From positions 1,488,001 through 1,552,000 of the forward strand of contig NC_066288.1 of the NCBI RefSeq assembly GCF_905404315.1: DNA of 64,000 nt, in the 5' to 3' direction. The number at the start of each line of letters is the position of its first letter. The stretch's first letter is position 1. Below the pieces are notes generated by a model. It worked only from the letters and a program-made list of their open reading frames with translations. It had not been told where the DNA came from and did not search any database. Positions 35,701 to 44,645 of the stretch are shown here, in pieces. Position numbers and translations under genes: made by a program. This stretch comes from Leptidea sinapis (taxonomy: Eukaryota; Arthropoda; Insecta; Lepidoptera; Pieridae).

Positions 35701-38700
35701 TCTCATTATAAAAAAATCACATTATTTTAAAATTCAAACAAAGCGCATGGCCACAAAATTACATAGATTTAAATACAAACATGCATAAACAAGCTACCTA
35801 CATCTGATATCGAAAAGATTTTTATAAATTAATGAATACCTCAAATATATTAATAACAACGGAAAATATTGAAAAAAGAGTAAATGTAAAATTGCACTGT
35901 ATGATTTCATTACCAAGATAGAATTCCATAGTTTATCTATTTTAAAATGAAAATTGGTTGCAGTTCAATTACAAAAGACTAAATTGTTCCTCAATAAACA
36001 TATTTATTTGGTATATTGCAGGTATATTGGATATTTCTAATATCCAATATAATAATATTTAATTTATTTTAATATATAATAACTATATGTTAAATAAGTT
36101 TCAAAATATATTGAAATTATTGTACACTGATACTTATACTTTAATATATAAATTTTTAAAGAGTTATAAAACCTGATTTACGTTTGCGATTCGAAACATC
36201 TGACAATGCAGAACAAATATTTTGTTATCTAAAACTCAATAATAAGAAGTTAGGCTATTTTAAAGATGGAACAAAGTAAACATATTTAATGAATTCCTAG
36301 GACTTAGATCTAAGTATATGCGTAAGATGTTGCGGGAAATTGCTACTCCAAATTTTATAAGTGTTACTAAGTAAGTATATGAAAATGAATAATGCCTATT
36401 TAAAAATAAGAATGAATATTGTTCAATGCATAGACCTAAGTCAATAAAGCATAATATTTTCATTCAACGAATAAATAAATCTACGTTGTCATACCAAACG
36501 GTATATTAAGCAAATTATATTGATACCTTAGCTTGGAGTCATCATAAAATAAAATAAATGTTATATAAGTTTTAAGTTTTATTTTTTTTTTTTGAAAAGA
36601 ATGAGAGTAGATACATCGTTTATTTAGATATATAACTTGTGGAGTAAGTTATGATGTAGGTACTGTATATTGTTTTACTTATAAATAGTCCTATTTAAAT
36701 ATAATCAATAAATGGTAGTTTAACAATAAATTGTCTCATTATATTATATGAAACCTTTTTGTAGTAGAGGGTGCACTGTGTGTGGGTGTGGAAAATTAGT
36801 TTTCGTAAATAATTTTATAATATTTTTGAATGATGTCAGTGACACAAATTGTATCTATATCACCTGATGCTTTGATGAAATGCAACCTTTATACAATCTC
36901 AACCATGTCAATTAGTTTCAAGATATAACTACCTGATCTCTATAATATGTTTGGCGAAAGAAAAATCTTAAAACTAATACTAAAAATAATTAATGACCCG
37001 ATGAGGAAATCTGATGGTCGAATTATTGATATATTCGCGAAAGGAAATAATCACAGAAACTAAAGTGTATTTTATTTATCTCAAAATTTGTTACATTAAG
37101 AAAATGACAAAGAGCTTTATCACTTAACTCAAGTTGTACAATAAAATTGATAAAAATCATAATATTTCAGTAGATTACCGCAGTTATGTTTATGTTTGAT
37201 CGTTTGTAAGGGTGTGTAATAGTTTTAGTTAAACTTACTACTATATTACCTTATAATATTGAAATTAAATATGTACTTAAAATGATGTTTTGTTTTATTG
37301 TAAGTTGTAATCCAATAACTTTTAAATACATTATTCTACGGTAATATGAATACAATCAAGATACAGAATTATTTGAAGAAAATTGATCTCAGTATTCAAA
37401 ATAATGTTTACGCAGCAAACCGATTGTCGATATACGTTGTAACGCCCTGTTATATTGTCAACAATGTAGATAGTGAAAATAAGCCAGGCTCTCACTGGGT
37501 TGCAATACACATTGGTGAGCAGGGTATTGGACAATACTTCAATTCATATGATCGTCCAAGTCAGGGATTCCAGCTGAGGTTTTTACAAAGCAATTGCAGA
37601 ATGTATATCCACAATACTACAAGAGTAAAGAATTTATTTACCGCAGCATGTGTTGCGAGTACTGTTTAATGTATCTATCCTTTAAGTTTAATATGAAGAG
37701 TTTGAATGATTTCATCAAATATTTTTAAAATGATACAATCTGCAACGATGTTTTATTATATACTTTATTTATATCATCTGTTAACTTAATAATAAACACA
37801 GCACAAAACTGTCGTTTTAATCGTAGTAACGAATGTGAGAGGTAATTTACTAATTACATCTATCACTTTCAAAGAATCGACATTGGAGTCGCTCACCAAT
37901 CATTAGGTTAATTACCACTGATTAGTAATGAGTATGAATCTGTTTAACTTAAAAAGCTAACTTTGTAACTATAAGAGATATCGAAAAACGGATCAGCGCA
38001 ATCGCTCGGAAATACATCAAAACCCACAGTTTGACACCAAACTTTTTTTTTTTTTTAGTAGGCATCACGAACAAGTGAGCCAGAACCGGGGAGGCAGAAC
38101 CGGCGAATCCCCACTATTGTGAGCCAGAACCGGCGAATCCCTACTACTCGCCTTAAGCACGGAACCATGCCGGATTTTTACCTCCGGCATATAAGAATCG
38201 CACCGCGGAATATGCGGTGGTGGTGCACCTTGGTCATCCAGAGTCGAGTTAGACGCGAAGAGGGAGCCCAGGAGATCAGCTTTCTCTTTCGCGTCATGGG
38301 CCAGCGAGTCATCATCCCTGTGCAGTGGCGGAATGGCTGGCTGGCAGAAGTTTCCTTGGACAGCCTTGGCGAGCGACCAGAACGCACGAGTTCCCGAGGG
38401 AAGGCGTGCAAGTCTCTCGCCAATTCTGAAAATGTGCTTCGACTTCGCGTCAGCAATAACTCTTTTGAAGGACCTGGAGGCATGATTGAAGTGTTTTTTA
38501 AGTTCGCTGGAATTCGCATCCTTAGATACCACCGCATTGACCCAAGCCTGATAGCACTCCTGCTTTCGGCGAGAGGCCATTTTGCAGGAGCGGTCAAACC
38601 ATGGTTGGGACCTGCCACCGATAGGCACAGAGGAGGATGGAATGAAGAGTTCCATACCTTGCAGTGCCACATCAGCAACAGCGTCAGCAGCGGCATCTGG

Positions 38701-41700
38701 ATCTCCCAGCGAAAAACAGATCTGCCTCCACGGGTAGGATGCAAAAAAGCACCGCATCTCGTCCCACTCTGCTGACCCACGACACGCGGCGACAGCCTAA
38801 GAAGCGGGGCCGTGTTAGGCGCGTGATCGGCACGGTGCTCCGGATCAGGCAGTGGTCCGACGATCCCAGAGGAGGGTCAACGGAAACTAGGTAGCCGTCC
38901 GGATGTGAGGTCAACAGAAGGTCCAACAGTGAAGGTGTATGATCTTGCACATCTGGGATTCGCGTTGGCGCAATAACCAGTTGCGTCAGACCATATGCTA
39001 AGGCGAAGTCGTGAACAGATCTCCCTGCATGATCGGTGGTACGTGAGCCTAGCCATTCGGCGTGGTGGGCGTTAAAATCGCCAAGAAATACGATCTCTGC
39101 AGTGGGGATCTGCTCCAACACGGAATCTGTAGCCATTTGGATGTGTTCGAGTGGATGTGGACCTATACAGGCATGCGTAGATTCGCGGATGGTCATCGCA
39201 GTCTACACGCAGCCAGATGATGGATAGGTCCTGTCCTTGAAGAAAACTCAGGCGTCGAGAACAGACATCCTCCCTGACGTAAACGCACACGCCAGCCCGT
39301 GGTATAAAGGAGTGTTCCAAATTATACCCCGGATAGGAAAGGTAAGATGAATCAGCCACGGAGGATATCTGTGTCTCGGTTAAAAAGAGCAGGGCCGGCT
39401 TCGCCGTCTCCAGGTGAAAGTGGACGGCATTTAAATTTGAGCGAAGCCCCCTGATGTTGCAAAAGTCCACAGCGAGTGTGGAGGAGGGTGGTTTGAGCCT
39501 CCTGCTGTTTGCCCCGAGTCAGCGCAGATTTGCCCCCTCCAGAATACGCGGGGCAGCCTGGGCAACCACTGTTAGGTACAGGCCCTAATTGTGGACGCCC
39601 AGGGACGGATTCTCCAGGGCTGCATAGCCTGGTACCGTCCTGGAGTAGTCTCGTTTTAGTCTGTGCTGCCATTTGTATTTGGGAGGGGGGGTGTAGGCCT
39701 CCGGATAGAAGCGATCGCCCATTTGGAAAAAAATAGCCTTAATTTAACTCAAATAAGACTCAGCTTTGCGCTTTATCTAAAAAAATAAACATTTGTTGTA
39801 ACACCACTCTATAACACACTCTTCATCTTAATGCCTCGCCTAGTATCAGATTACTGGATCTCGAAATCTCGAGCGACTGCCAAACCCGTGGTCATCTGGA
39901 ATGCTAAGCTAAATTAACTTCAAAGAAACTGGGTTATAATATATAGAGTATAATACAGCTGGCTCGCGTTCTAGTCCTCTACAAAGCGCGAATACGACCA
40001 TATTTGGAGTATTGCTTTCATCTGTGGTCTGATCCACCACGGTATCAGCACGAACCATTCAACCACGTGCAATACAGAGCTGCTCAAACTTGGCATTGCG
40101 TAGAGTTGTTGTTTCATTGTGTGTCTCCTATCGCATTTAAGACGGGAAGTGTTCCGAAGCGCTGTTTGACATGATTCCAGGCGCTGAATTCCACATTCGC
40201 ACGACAAGCCTCAAACTACTATTTTTTTACATTTTTAAAGGAACTTTTTTCCACATACAACCATTAGTATCCATGTGCGGTGGACAATAAGGGACGAGAC
40301 GAACAGGACGTTTAGCTGATAGTAATTGTAACGCCATGCTCATTACAATGCAGTGGCGCTCAGGATTCTTGAAAAACCTATAAATTCTGTGCGGCGCTAC
40401 AATTGCGGTCGTCTTGCTTTGAGATATAAGATGTTAAGTCTCATTTTCCTAGTAACTTCACTAGCTACGGCATCGAAACCTTAATGATTACACATTACAG
40501 TTTCACGGCACAAATACGCGCCGTTGAGCTACCAGTTTCCAGGCCAACACAACAAAGGTACATATAATATAGTAATATCTTTAAAAAAAGCGAGTGCACT
40601 ATTTAAAATTGCCGGCAATCCGGTGATTCCTCCTTGAAGGTCTACCAAATAAAATCAGAAACAGGATGACCTACTTGCACATTTCTCTCATAAACATTTA
40701 ATTGGTATTCGGAATCAACAACAGTCCCACCAGGCTTGAAACGTTGGATATTCAGTTGCTTTGCAGGTGTTGCCCAACTGAAATAAGAAGTTTAATTAAT
40801 ATACTACATACATATATACAGTCCAACCTAGTCTACTGGTAGCACTCAACCTTTGCCAAAGTCAAATACATGTCAGATTTTTTTCACTAAACACAAAGCT
40901 AGAACATTCTAGTTTTAAAAATGTACAACATTGAATTGTTTTACTAAACACAGTTATTTTTGAATATAGTTTTTTATTTCGTTTAATTTCCACAATATTT
41001 TAAAACACTATAAATCCTTGCACACCACCAGTTTCGGATCAGTTATATCACTCTTAATTGTATTGGAACTAGAGCTGACTGTATACATGCATAATGTGAT
41101 TCCCCAAATAAAATACATTTTATTGTATTTTTATATAATAGGTCTTACACATGAAAAGGGATTCAATTCCCCTTGGGAGGAATCCGTATAATTTCTGCAC
41201 CACTTTAAAACACTTGAATGTATTTTAAATTGATGATGATTAATGACAGTTTGTAAGCCCTGCCCACTAACAGTATAGTTTTAGTTGCGCAATTTTGAAG
41301 CATCAGAAATGCTTCCATGTTTTATATGCATTCACTGTATCAATACCACTACATATTAAAGGGTATACCCTTATACTGGAAAAATGACGCCCTTAACCCT
41401 TCCATAAAACCCTTGGCCATCAATTCATAGCTGGAGACTTTGACTATAATGCAAAATACTAAGATAAATATTTATTAACATAAAAAAAAGTTGGAGTATT
41501 CAGTAGAAACTGTATTTTTATACTTTAACCCCTCATATATCATAAATGTTCACAATATGAAACAGTTTTCCACAAAGATAAGTAAAAAGCATCTGATCTG
41601 CTTATTCTAGAGTTTGGTTTGTTTAATACTGATTTATATTTTTTGTAATATTTCACCTACATTTTACATTTTGGTTTTGAAAAAATCAGATCTAACAATA

Positions 41701-42474
41701 TCAGAGTTATAATTTTCTAAACATCCAGGTTTCTTTAGCATAAATCATAATTTAAAAAAAAAAACTAGGGAAGAGAATATGGAGATTAAAGATGAGAGGA
41801 TATTCTTCCTAAAAGGGTGGTGCAGCCAATTGCCAAATTTATAAATTTCTTTAAGAGTGAACAACACATTGTTACAATTTGTACTGTTTCAAAGTACATG
41901 TTTTATTCGTTCCTCCCATACCAGATTGTCATCTATCCTATTATAAAATAACAGAAAACTCAGAACATCACAATATATCTTTCAAAGTAAATATTAGCTT
42001 ATTTTACATACCATTCATCTACCTGTATACCCATAGCTTCTGCATATCTATGAATTTCACTCTGGCAATTTTCTAATAATGTAAAATCATACCCCTTGAG
42101 TTGGAAATTTAAACAATCATACACAGGTTCATCTGGCTCCATACTCTGAAATAAATTAATAAAAAAAAATTGCAATATAAATTTATTTTTGTACCGTTTA
42201 TTAATAAAATTGTCCATTAAATTTTAACTAACAAAAATAATACTCACAATAAGATAATCAGGTTCATATAGGTCGGTTTTATAACGTTTTTGTTGACATA
42301 TTAGTTTAGTATACTGAAGAACTGGATTTCTATTAAAGCTACATAGATAGTTTATGTTCATCTGTAAAAATATTATGTATAGATTTCATACATAACTGTT
42401 TAAATATATTATAATGGTCAATAAATAATAAAATATAATTTACTCACATATTTAATAACTTTTGAAGCTATCAT
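26756..42474 (-). CDS. mRpL48: Mitochondrial large ribosomal subunit protein mL48, five exons
   Basis: Coding exons in order: 42448-42474, 42248-42361, 42012-42145, 40675-40777 and 26756-26959. All introns are GT...AG and phases join cleanly, giving 193 residues. The start has a basic N-terminal leader (residues 1-40, with KLICQQKRYKTDLYEPDYL), suitable for mitochondrial import. The body has CLNFQLKGYDFTLLENCQSE and WATPAKQLNIQRFKPGG. The C-terminal exon has VVDVPAWALGTLL and LLPEGCTLNVHEHTPEHEE. The LKGYD and LPEG...V.EHT blocks are the recognisable landmarks of the MRPL48 family. The protein is a structural part of the mitochondrial large ribosomal subunit. Exon 1 codes for only nine residues; translation could alternatively begin at the ATG that opens exon 2. 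Intron 4 (26960-40674) is 13.7 kb and packed with transposons; introns 1-3 are 86 bp, 102 bp and 1.2 kb. Confidence 0.9.
27225..28045 (+). pseudogene. Mariner-family transposase remnant
   Basis: Plus-strand pieces in shifting frames read ALHKVGMEPNAI, KKVVKAVRERIRRNPVRKQK, MKIALITMSRVLKDDLGLAA, VTDEKIFTTKQHFNKQNDRI, YAQSSKEASQLVDRVQ and PTSMTVWWGRGV. These are in the order of a mariner-like transposase: DNA-binding HTH region, then the first catalytic Asp in TDEKIF, then a VWWG block. The SSPDLNPL region with the last Asp is degenerate. Many stops and shifts, and a small deletion near 27390, mean it is dead. It lies in mRpL48 intron 4, antisense to the host gene. No TIRs identified. Confidence 0.75.
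28063..29677 (-). pseudogene. LINE 3' part: reverse transcriptase and 3' UTR, cut by the Polinton
   Basis: A 508-codon frame covers nearly the whole RT. Visible landmarks include KSSGPDGIPP, NHRPIAITSIFSKVMESI, DIAKAFDRVWH, GVPQGCVLSPTLF and the catalytic YADDST; then comes the thumb/C-terminal region with YKAQIRPHMEYCSHLWAGAP. A 3' UTR follows, ending in a run of eight or more A on the minus strand near 28063. The frame starts at the insertion site of the palindromic element. The missing 5' half is at 38149-39735 on the same strand. CR1/Jockey-group non-LTR element; the exact clade is not resolved. This 3' half has few defects, so the LINE was relatively young when it was interrupted. Confidence 0.88.
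29672..29677. other. 6-bp target-site duplication, left copy (CGCCTT)
   Basis: CGCCTT precedes the element start at 29678 and recurs at 38149-38154 right after its end. A 6-bp duplication is the Polinton/Maverick hallmark. Taking the element and one copy away makes the two LINE halves collinear again. Confidence 0.88.
30158..30481 (-). pseudogene. Polinton cysteine protease remnant, left-arm copy
   Basis: A 107-codon frame with NVYAANRLSIYVVTPCYIV, then the His-box PGSHWVAIHIGEQGIGQYFN and an NSYDRPS stretch. This matches the adenovirus-type (C5-like) maturation protease of Polintons. The box that should carry the catalytic Cys follows in a different frame, so a single-base shift just before it ends the protein early. 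In intact relatives the enzyme processes capsid proteins. The right-arm copy (37346-37669) has the same break. Confidence 0.75.
30482..31084. other. Polinton arm, no gene recognised
   Basis: Between the protease remnant and the internal duplication. AT-rich, no conserved Polinton gene seen. Mirrored at about 36746-37345. Confidence 0.5.
31085..33060. repeat. Diverged direct duplication inside the left arm (about 1.04-kb units)
   Basis: ATAATGAGACAATTTATTGT at 31085 recurs as ATAATGAGACGATTTATTGT at 32125. Later blocks also recur in the same order, such as the one with GATGTAGGTAGCTTGTT (about 32031 and 32975). The two units differ at many sites and by indels, so this duplication is older than the palindrome. 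Non-coding as far as can be seen. Confidence 0.8.
33180..34090 (-). pseudogene. Polinton DNA polymerase B remnant (left arm plus spacer)
   Basis: Reading minus from about 34090: SFKFFPFSLYKLVKYLKEEQ, YRYEFITPYDCLK, DTFYNTFTDTHISDEDYKLD, FRALCLQTQYGLDPAHYYTA and WGAMLKCTKIKLELL. A 104-codon frame (33494-33180) follows with YFDANNRYGWGVSPFLPTEG and DFEFGFILEVDQEYSIEL. The order and motifs match the protein-primed type B polymerase of Polintons, where DANNLYG is polymerase motif A. Later catalytic motifs (including the DTD box) are missing and there are several stops and shifts. The spacer part exists once; the part from 33450 leftwards is also present in the other arm. In intact relatives it copies the element from a terminal protein primer. 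Confidence 0.82.
33451..34385. other. Unique central spacer of the palindrome
   Basis: 935 bp not duplicated between arms. Its left two thirds hold the upstream part of the polymerase remnant (minus strand). The last 300 bases are AT-rich without recognised genes. Confidence 0.85.
34386..34656 (+). pseudogene. DNA polymerase B fragment, right-arm copy
   Basis: Mirror of 33180-33450: the same DANNRYG block and ILEVDQEY stretch, on the plus strand. It lacks the upstream polymerase sequence found in the spacer because the arm boundary cuts it at 34386. It could not make an enzyme. Confidence 0.82.
34776..36745. repeat. Direct duplication inside the right arm (mirror copy)
   Basis: Mirror of the left-arm duplication at 31085-33060, so the element holds four copies of this about 1-kb unit: two direct per arm, inverted between arms. 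Confidence 0.78.
37346..37669 (+). pseudogene. Polinton cysteine protease remnant, right-arm copy
   Basis: Same 107-codon product as the left-arm copy, with the SHWVAIHI box and the same early end before the Cys box. The shared break shows the gene was already dead when the arms were made, or that the arms have been homogenised since. Confidence 0.75.
38149..39735 (-). pseudogene. LINE 5' part: endonuclease and start of reverse transcriptase
   Basis: The other half of the LINE at 28063. Reading minus: LDFCNIRGLRSNLNAVHFHL and LLFLTETQIS (start of an APE-type endonuclease), then EIVFLGDFNAHHAEWLGSRT and DPPLGSSDHCLIRS (the GDFN and SDH active-site boxes), then the linker to the RT with RKQECYQAWVNAVV. 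Three frames are needed, with shifts near 39170 and 38750. It ends at the CGCCTT next to the palindromic element. The endonuclease nicks the target DNA before reverse transcription. The 5' end is near 39735; no ORF1 was recognised. Confidence 0.82.
39955..40565 (+). pseudogene. LINE RT C-terminus and 3' UTR, degenerate
   Basis: Plus strand encodes LYKARIRPYLEYCFHLWSDP, the C-terminal RT block also seen in the LINE at 28063. A 3' UTR follows with CAGTGGCGCTCAGGATTCTT and AAGATGTTAAGTCTCATTTT, a string I know from abundant lepidopteran LINE tails. Opposite in orientation to mRpL48, and in its intron 4 close to exon 4. Stops and shifts throughout. Confidence 0.7.
40778..42011 (-). other. mRpL48 intron 3
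   Basis: 1.2-kb AT-rich intron bounded by a GTATGT donor (after 42012) and a TTTCAG acceptor (before 40777). No transposon or RNA gene recognised. Confidence 0.7.
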
Positions 42475-43099
42475 TTTGATCAGTAAATTAAACTCTAATC
42501 TAACTCTATCTAAATAAATTATCAGTTTCAGGAAATTTGTAAAAGATACCTCACTAGAATTATTGTCGAGAGGAAGTATAACTATTTCTTGGTATTTAAA
42601 ATGTTAAATATCTGTAATAGTTACTTTTTATTAGGTCATTTTAAAAATTGTTGTTAGTTTAGAATTTAAGGAAAAGGTTATATTCAATTTCGTGAACATA
42701 AAATAATATATTATAATAATAATGTTTACGAAATGCAAATGAAAACTTTTTTTTTTTTTTCGAATAGTTTAATAGCCGGGAAACGAGACCTTTAAGCCAA
42801 GTCTTAATCGGGCACCAATTTTCACATTTCGTGTAAATTGTCACTTGTTCACTGATTTTGATGAAGTATCTAAATCGTTTCCACCGTATTTTATCGCATT
42901 TATGCACTACAACACTTTTTGTTTTTGAGCAAATCACACAAGTGGTTAGTATCACTATGCTATATATAATAATAATAATTAAACATGCCTCTATTGGGCA
43001 AAATTGTTAAATAATCGACATACAAGCCTCTATTGGGGAATGTATTAGTACTAATGTACAAAAATATACCAATGAAGATTTTTCTTCAATTAATTTAAA
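42475..43099. other. mRpL48 promoter side, no further gene recognised
   Basis: Upstream of the mRpL48 start. No TATA box stands out. A 98-codon minus frame (42659-42955) shows no family. Two CCTCTATTGGG repeats lie at 42987-43037. Confidence 0.4.
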
Positions 43100-44111
43100 T
43101 TAAGTTATTTGGCAAGGGAGGACAACTCTTGGAATATCATACAAAATAGGCAATATTCACCAAATATAAATGTTACTGCTATAGATAATCATAATATAAA
43201 GCGCATAAATATTGTTCACCAGAATATACAAGGTATCTCAAGTAAGGAATTAGAAATTGAACTGTTTTTGAGCTGCTGTAATATAGATATATTATGTATT
43301 ACAGAACATTGGCGTAAGAGTCATCAGCTCCAGTTTAGTTTTAGAGAACATAAAGTAATCAGTTGGTTTTCTAGAAGTAGGGCAATACATGGAGGTTCCC
43401 TAATTATTATTAATAATAGATAAAAATATAAAAATAGAAGAGATATTGTTAATGTGTCTATAGAACAACGAGTTGAGATAGCTTTTATAGAACTAGAGCA
43501 ATTTATTATTGTAAGTGTATACCGCCCCCCTCACTGCATCATAAGAACAATTCCAACATAGAATGGAGGAGGTACTAACAAAATTTAGCAAAACCAGCAA
43601 GTCAATTATAGTGTGTGGATATTTTAATATAAACTTGCTTGAACCTTCGGCCAATTGTACTAGCCTTAAAAATTTATTTCAAAGTTTTAATTTGTTCAAT
43701 GTATTTTGGGAACCTACTAGAATCACTTCTACAACAGCAACCTGTTTAGACAATATTTTTACAAATGTTACTATTACTAGTAAACTCATAATTAATAATC
43801 TTCAGTCCGACCATAGTGGGCAACTTATAAAAGTAAATACAAGATTGGACAATGTCAAACCAAAAAAAGTGACGATTATACCAGTTACCAGTCTTGAGAG
43901 GTTTGGAAATAATTTGGTAAGTACGATACTATTTTTACACTATGGTGAAACTGCTAATTTTCACTATAACTTAGTCTTCAATTCCTTCTGTGAAGAATTC
44001 ATTGCAGATAAAATTAAAAACAGTAATAATAAGGTAAACGCGACTTGGATTAACAACGAAACTGATAGATGGAATTGCCGTAACACCTGTATCTGTTCAA
44101 ATATTGATAAT
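43100..44111 (+). pseudogene. LINE endonuclease-domain fragment
   Basis: Two frames (43109-43423 and 43563-44090) read NIVHQNIQGISSKELEIEL, IDILCITEHWRKS, IVSVYRPP, then IIVCGYFNINLLEP and NNLQSDHSGQLI. These are in the order of an APE-type LINE endonuclease: TEHW, YRPP, a GDFN-like GYFNIN and SDH. The Asp of the GDFN box is Tyr here, and a stop and a frameshift separate the frames. It breaks off near 44111, where Jockey ORF1 sequence starts. Confidence 0.72.
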
Positions 44112-44599
44112 CGCGTTCCCACAACTGCCACCGACAACAAGCGTGTGTGCGCTGTGGAGAGCCTCACAGGGCCAGCGAATGCCTTCGTCCGAAGGACGAA
44201 GCCGCCACGTGTAAGAACTGTGGCGGACCGCACCCGGCGATTTATAAAGCCTGCCCGGTATTTATAAAAGAGATGAAAAACAAGCACGGCGGTCCGGTAC
44301 CCGAAACAAGTCAACCTCGGGGGAGAAAGGGCACTGTACTGACCGTGCTATCAACGTTGGAAGAAACGGCTCCAACCTCCCTAATGGCCCCTGCAAACCC
44401 ACACGGTGACTCAGTTGGTAAGAAGAAGCGGGGCAAAAAGCCAAAGTCAAAACCAAACGCAGAGGTACCAGCAAAATCGGAGGAGATGGGGCAGAACGTC
44501 AATGTCTTGAAAGGCATGATGAAGCTGCTCCAATCGCTAACGGACGATGACAGGACCGCCCTGAAGGGCTTGAGCCAGCTTATCAAAAATGGAGGGTAA
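44112..44599 (+). pseudogene. Jockey ORF1 C-terminal part with zinc knuckles
   Basis: Two cysteine/histidine knuckles are visible: CVRCGEPHRASEC and CKNCGGPHPAIYKACP. A basic stretch (KKKRGKKPKSKP) and an LKGMMKLLQSL helix follow before a stop. ORF1 is the nucleic-acid-binding, gag-like protein of Jockey elements. The N-terminal half is missing, lost by 5' truncation. Confidence 0.78.
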
Positions 44600-44645
44600 A
44601 ATTATATATTGAAACGCAAGTACCCTCAAAGGTAAAGCGCGTCGG

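Larger units (their letters stand above)
29678..38148. mobile_element. Palindromic (fold-back) Polinton/Maverick derivative, 8.47 kb
   Basis: Two nearly identical inverted arms (29678-33450 and 34386-38148, about 3.77 kb each) flank a unique 935-bp spacer. Termini are AGTAGTAGGGATTCGCC... and its reverse complement (AG...CT), with the 6-bp duplication CGCCTT. The outer about 95 bp repeat the motif GGATTCGCCGGTTCTG in each arm and end at an A/T homopolymer. Genes recognisable by motif are a protein-primed family B DNA polymerase (spacer and inner arms) and an adenovirus-type cysteine protease (outer arms), both broken. The integrase, packaging ATPase and capsid genes usual in 15-20 kb Polintons were not found. 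The whole element sits inside a LINE, inside intron 4 of mRpL48. Family assignment rests on the ends, the duplication length and two genes. Confidence 0.85.
34386..38148 (-). repeat. Right arm of the palindrome
   Basis: Reverse complement of 29678-33450. Coordinates of matching features in the two arms sum to about 67827-67836 throughout, showing only about ten bases of net indel over 3.7 kb. Ends ...CCCTACTACT before the second CGCCTT. Confidence 0.93.

Noticed and set aside
38119..38775. 218-codon plus-strand frame
   Set aside because: It is antisense to the LINE linker region and starts inside the Polinton terminal repeat; no domain.
42659..42955. 98-codon minus-strand frame upstream of mRpL48
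   Set aside because: Its few cysteine pairs suggested a zinc finger, but spacing is irregular, it includes a poly-lysine run from a T homopolymer, and no family is recognised.
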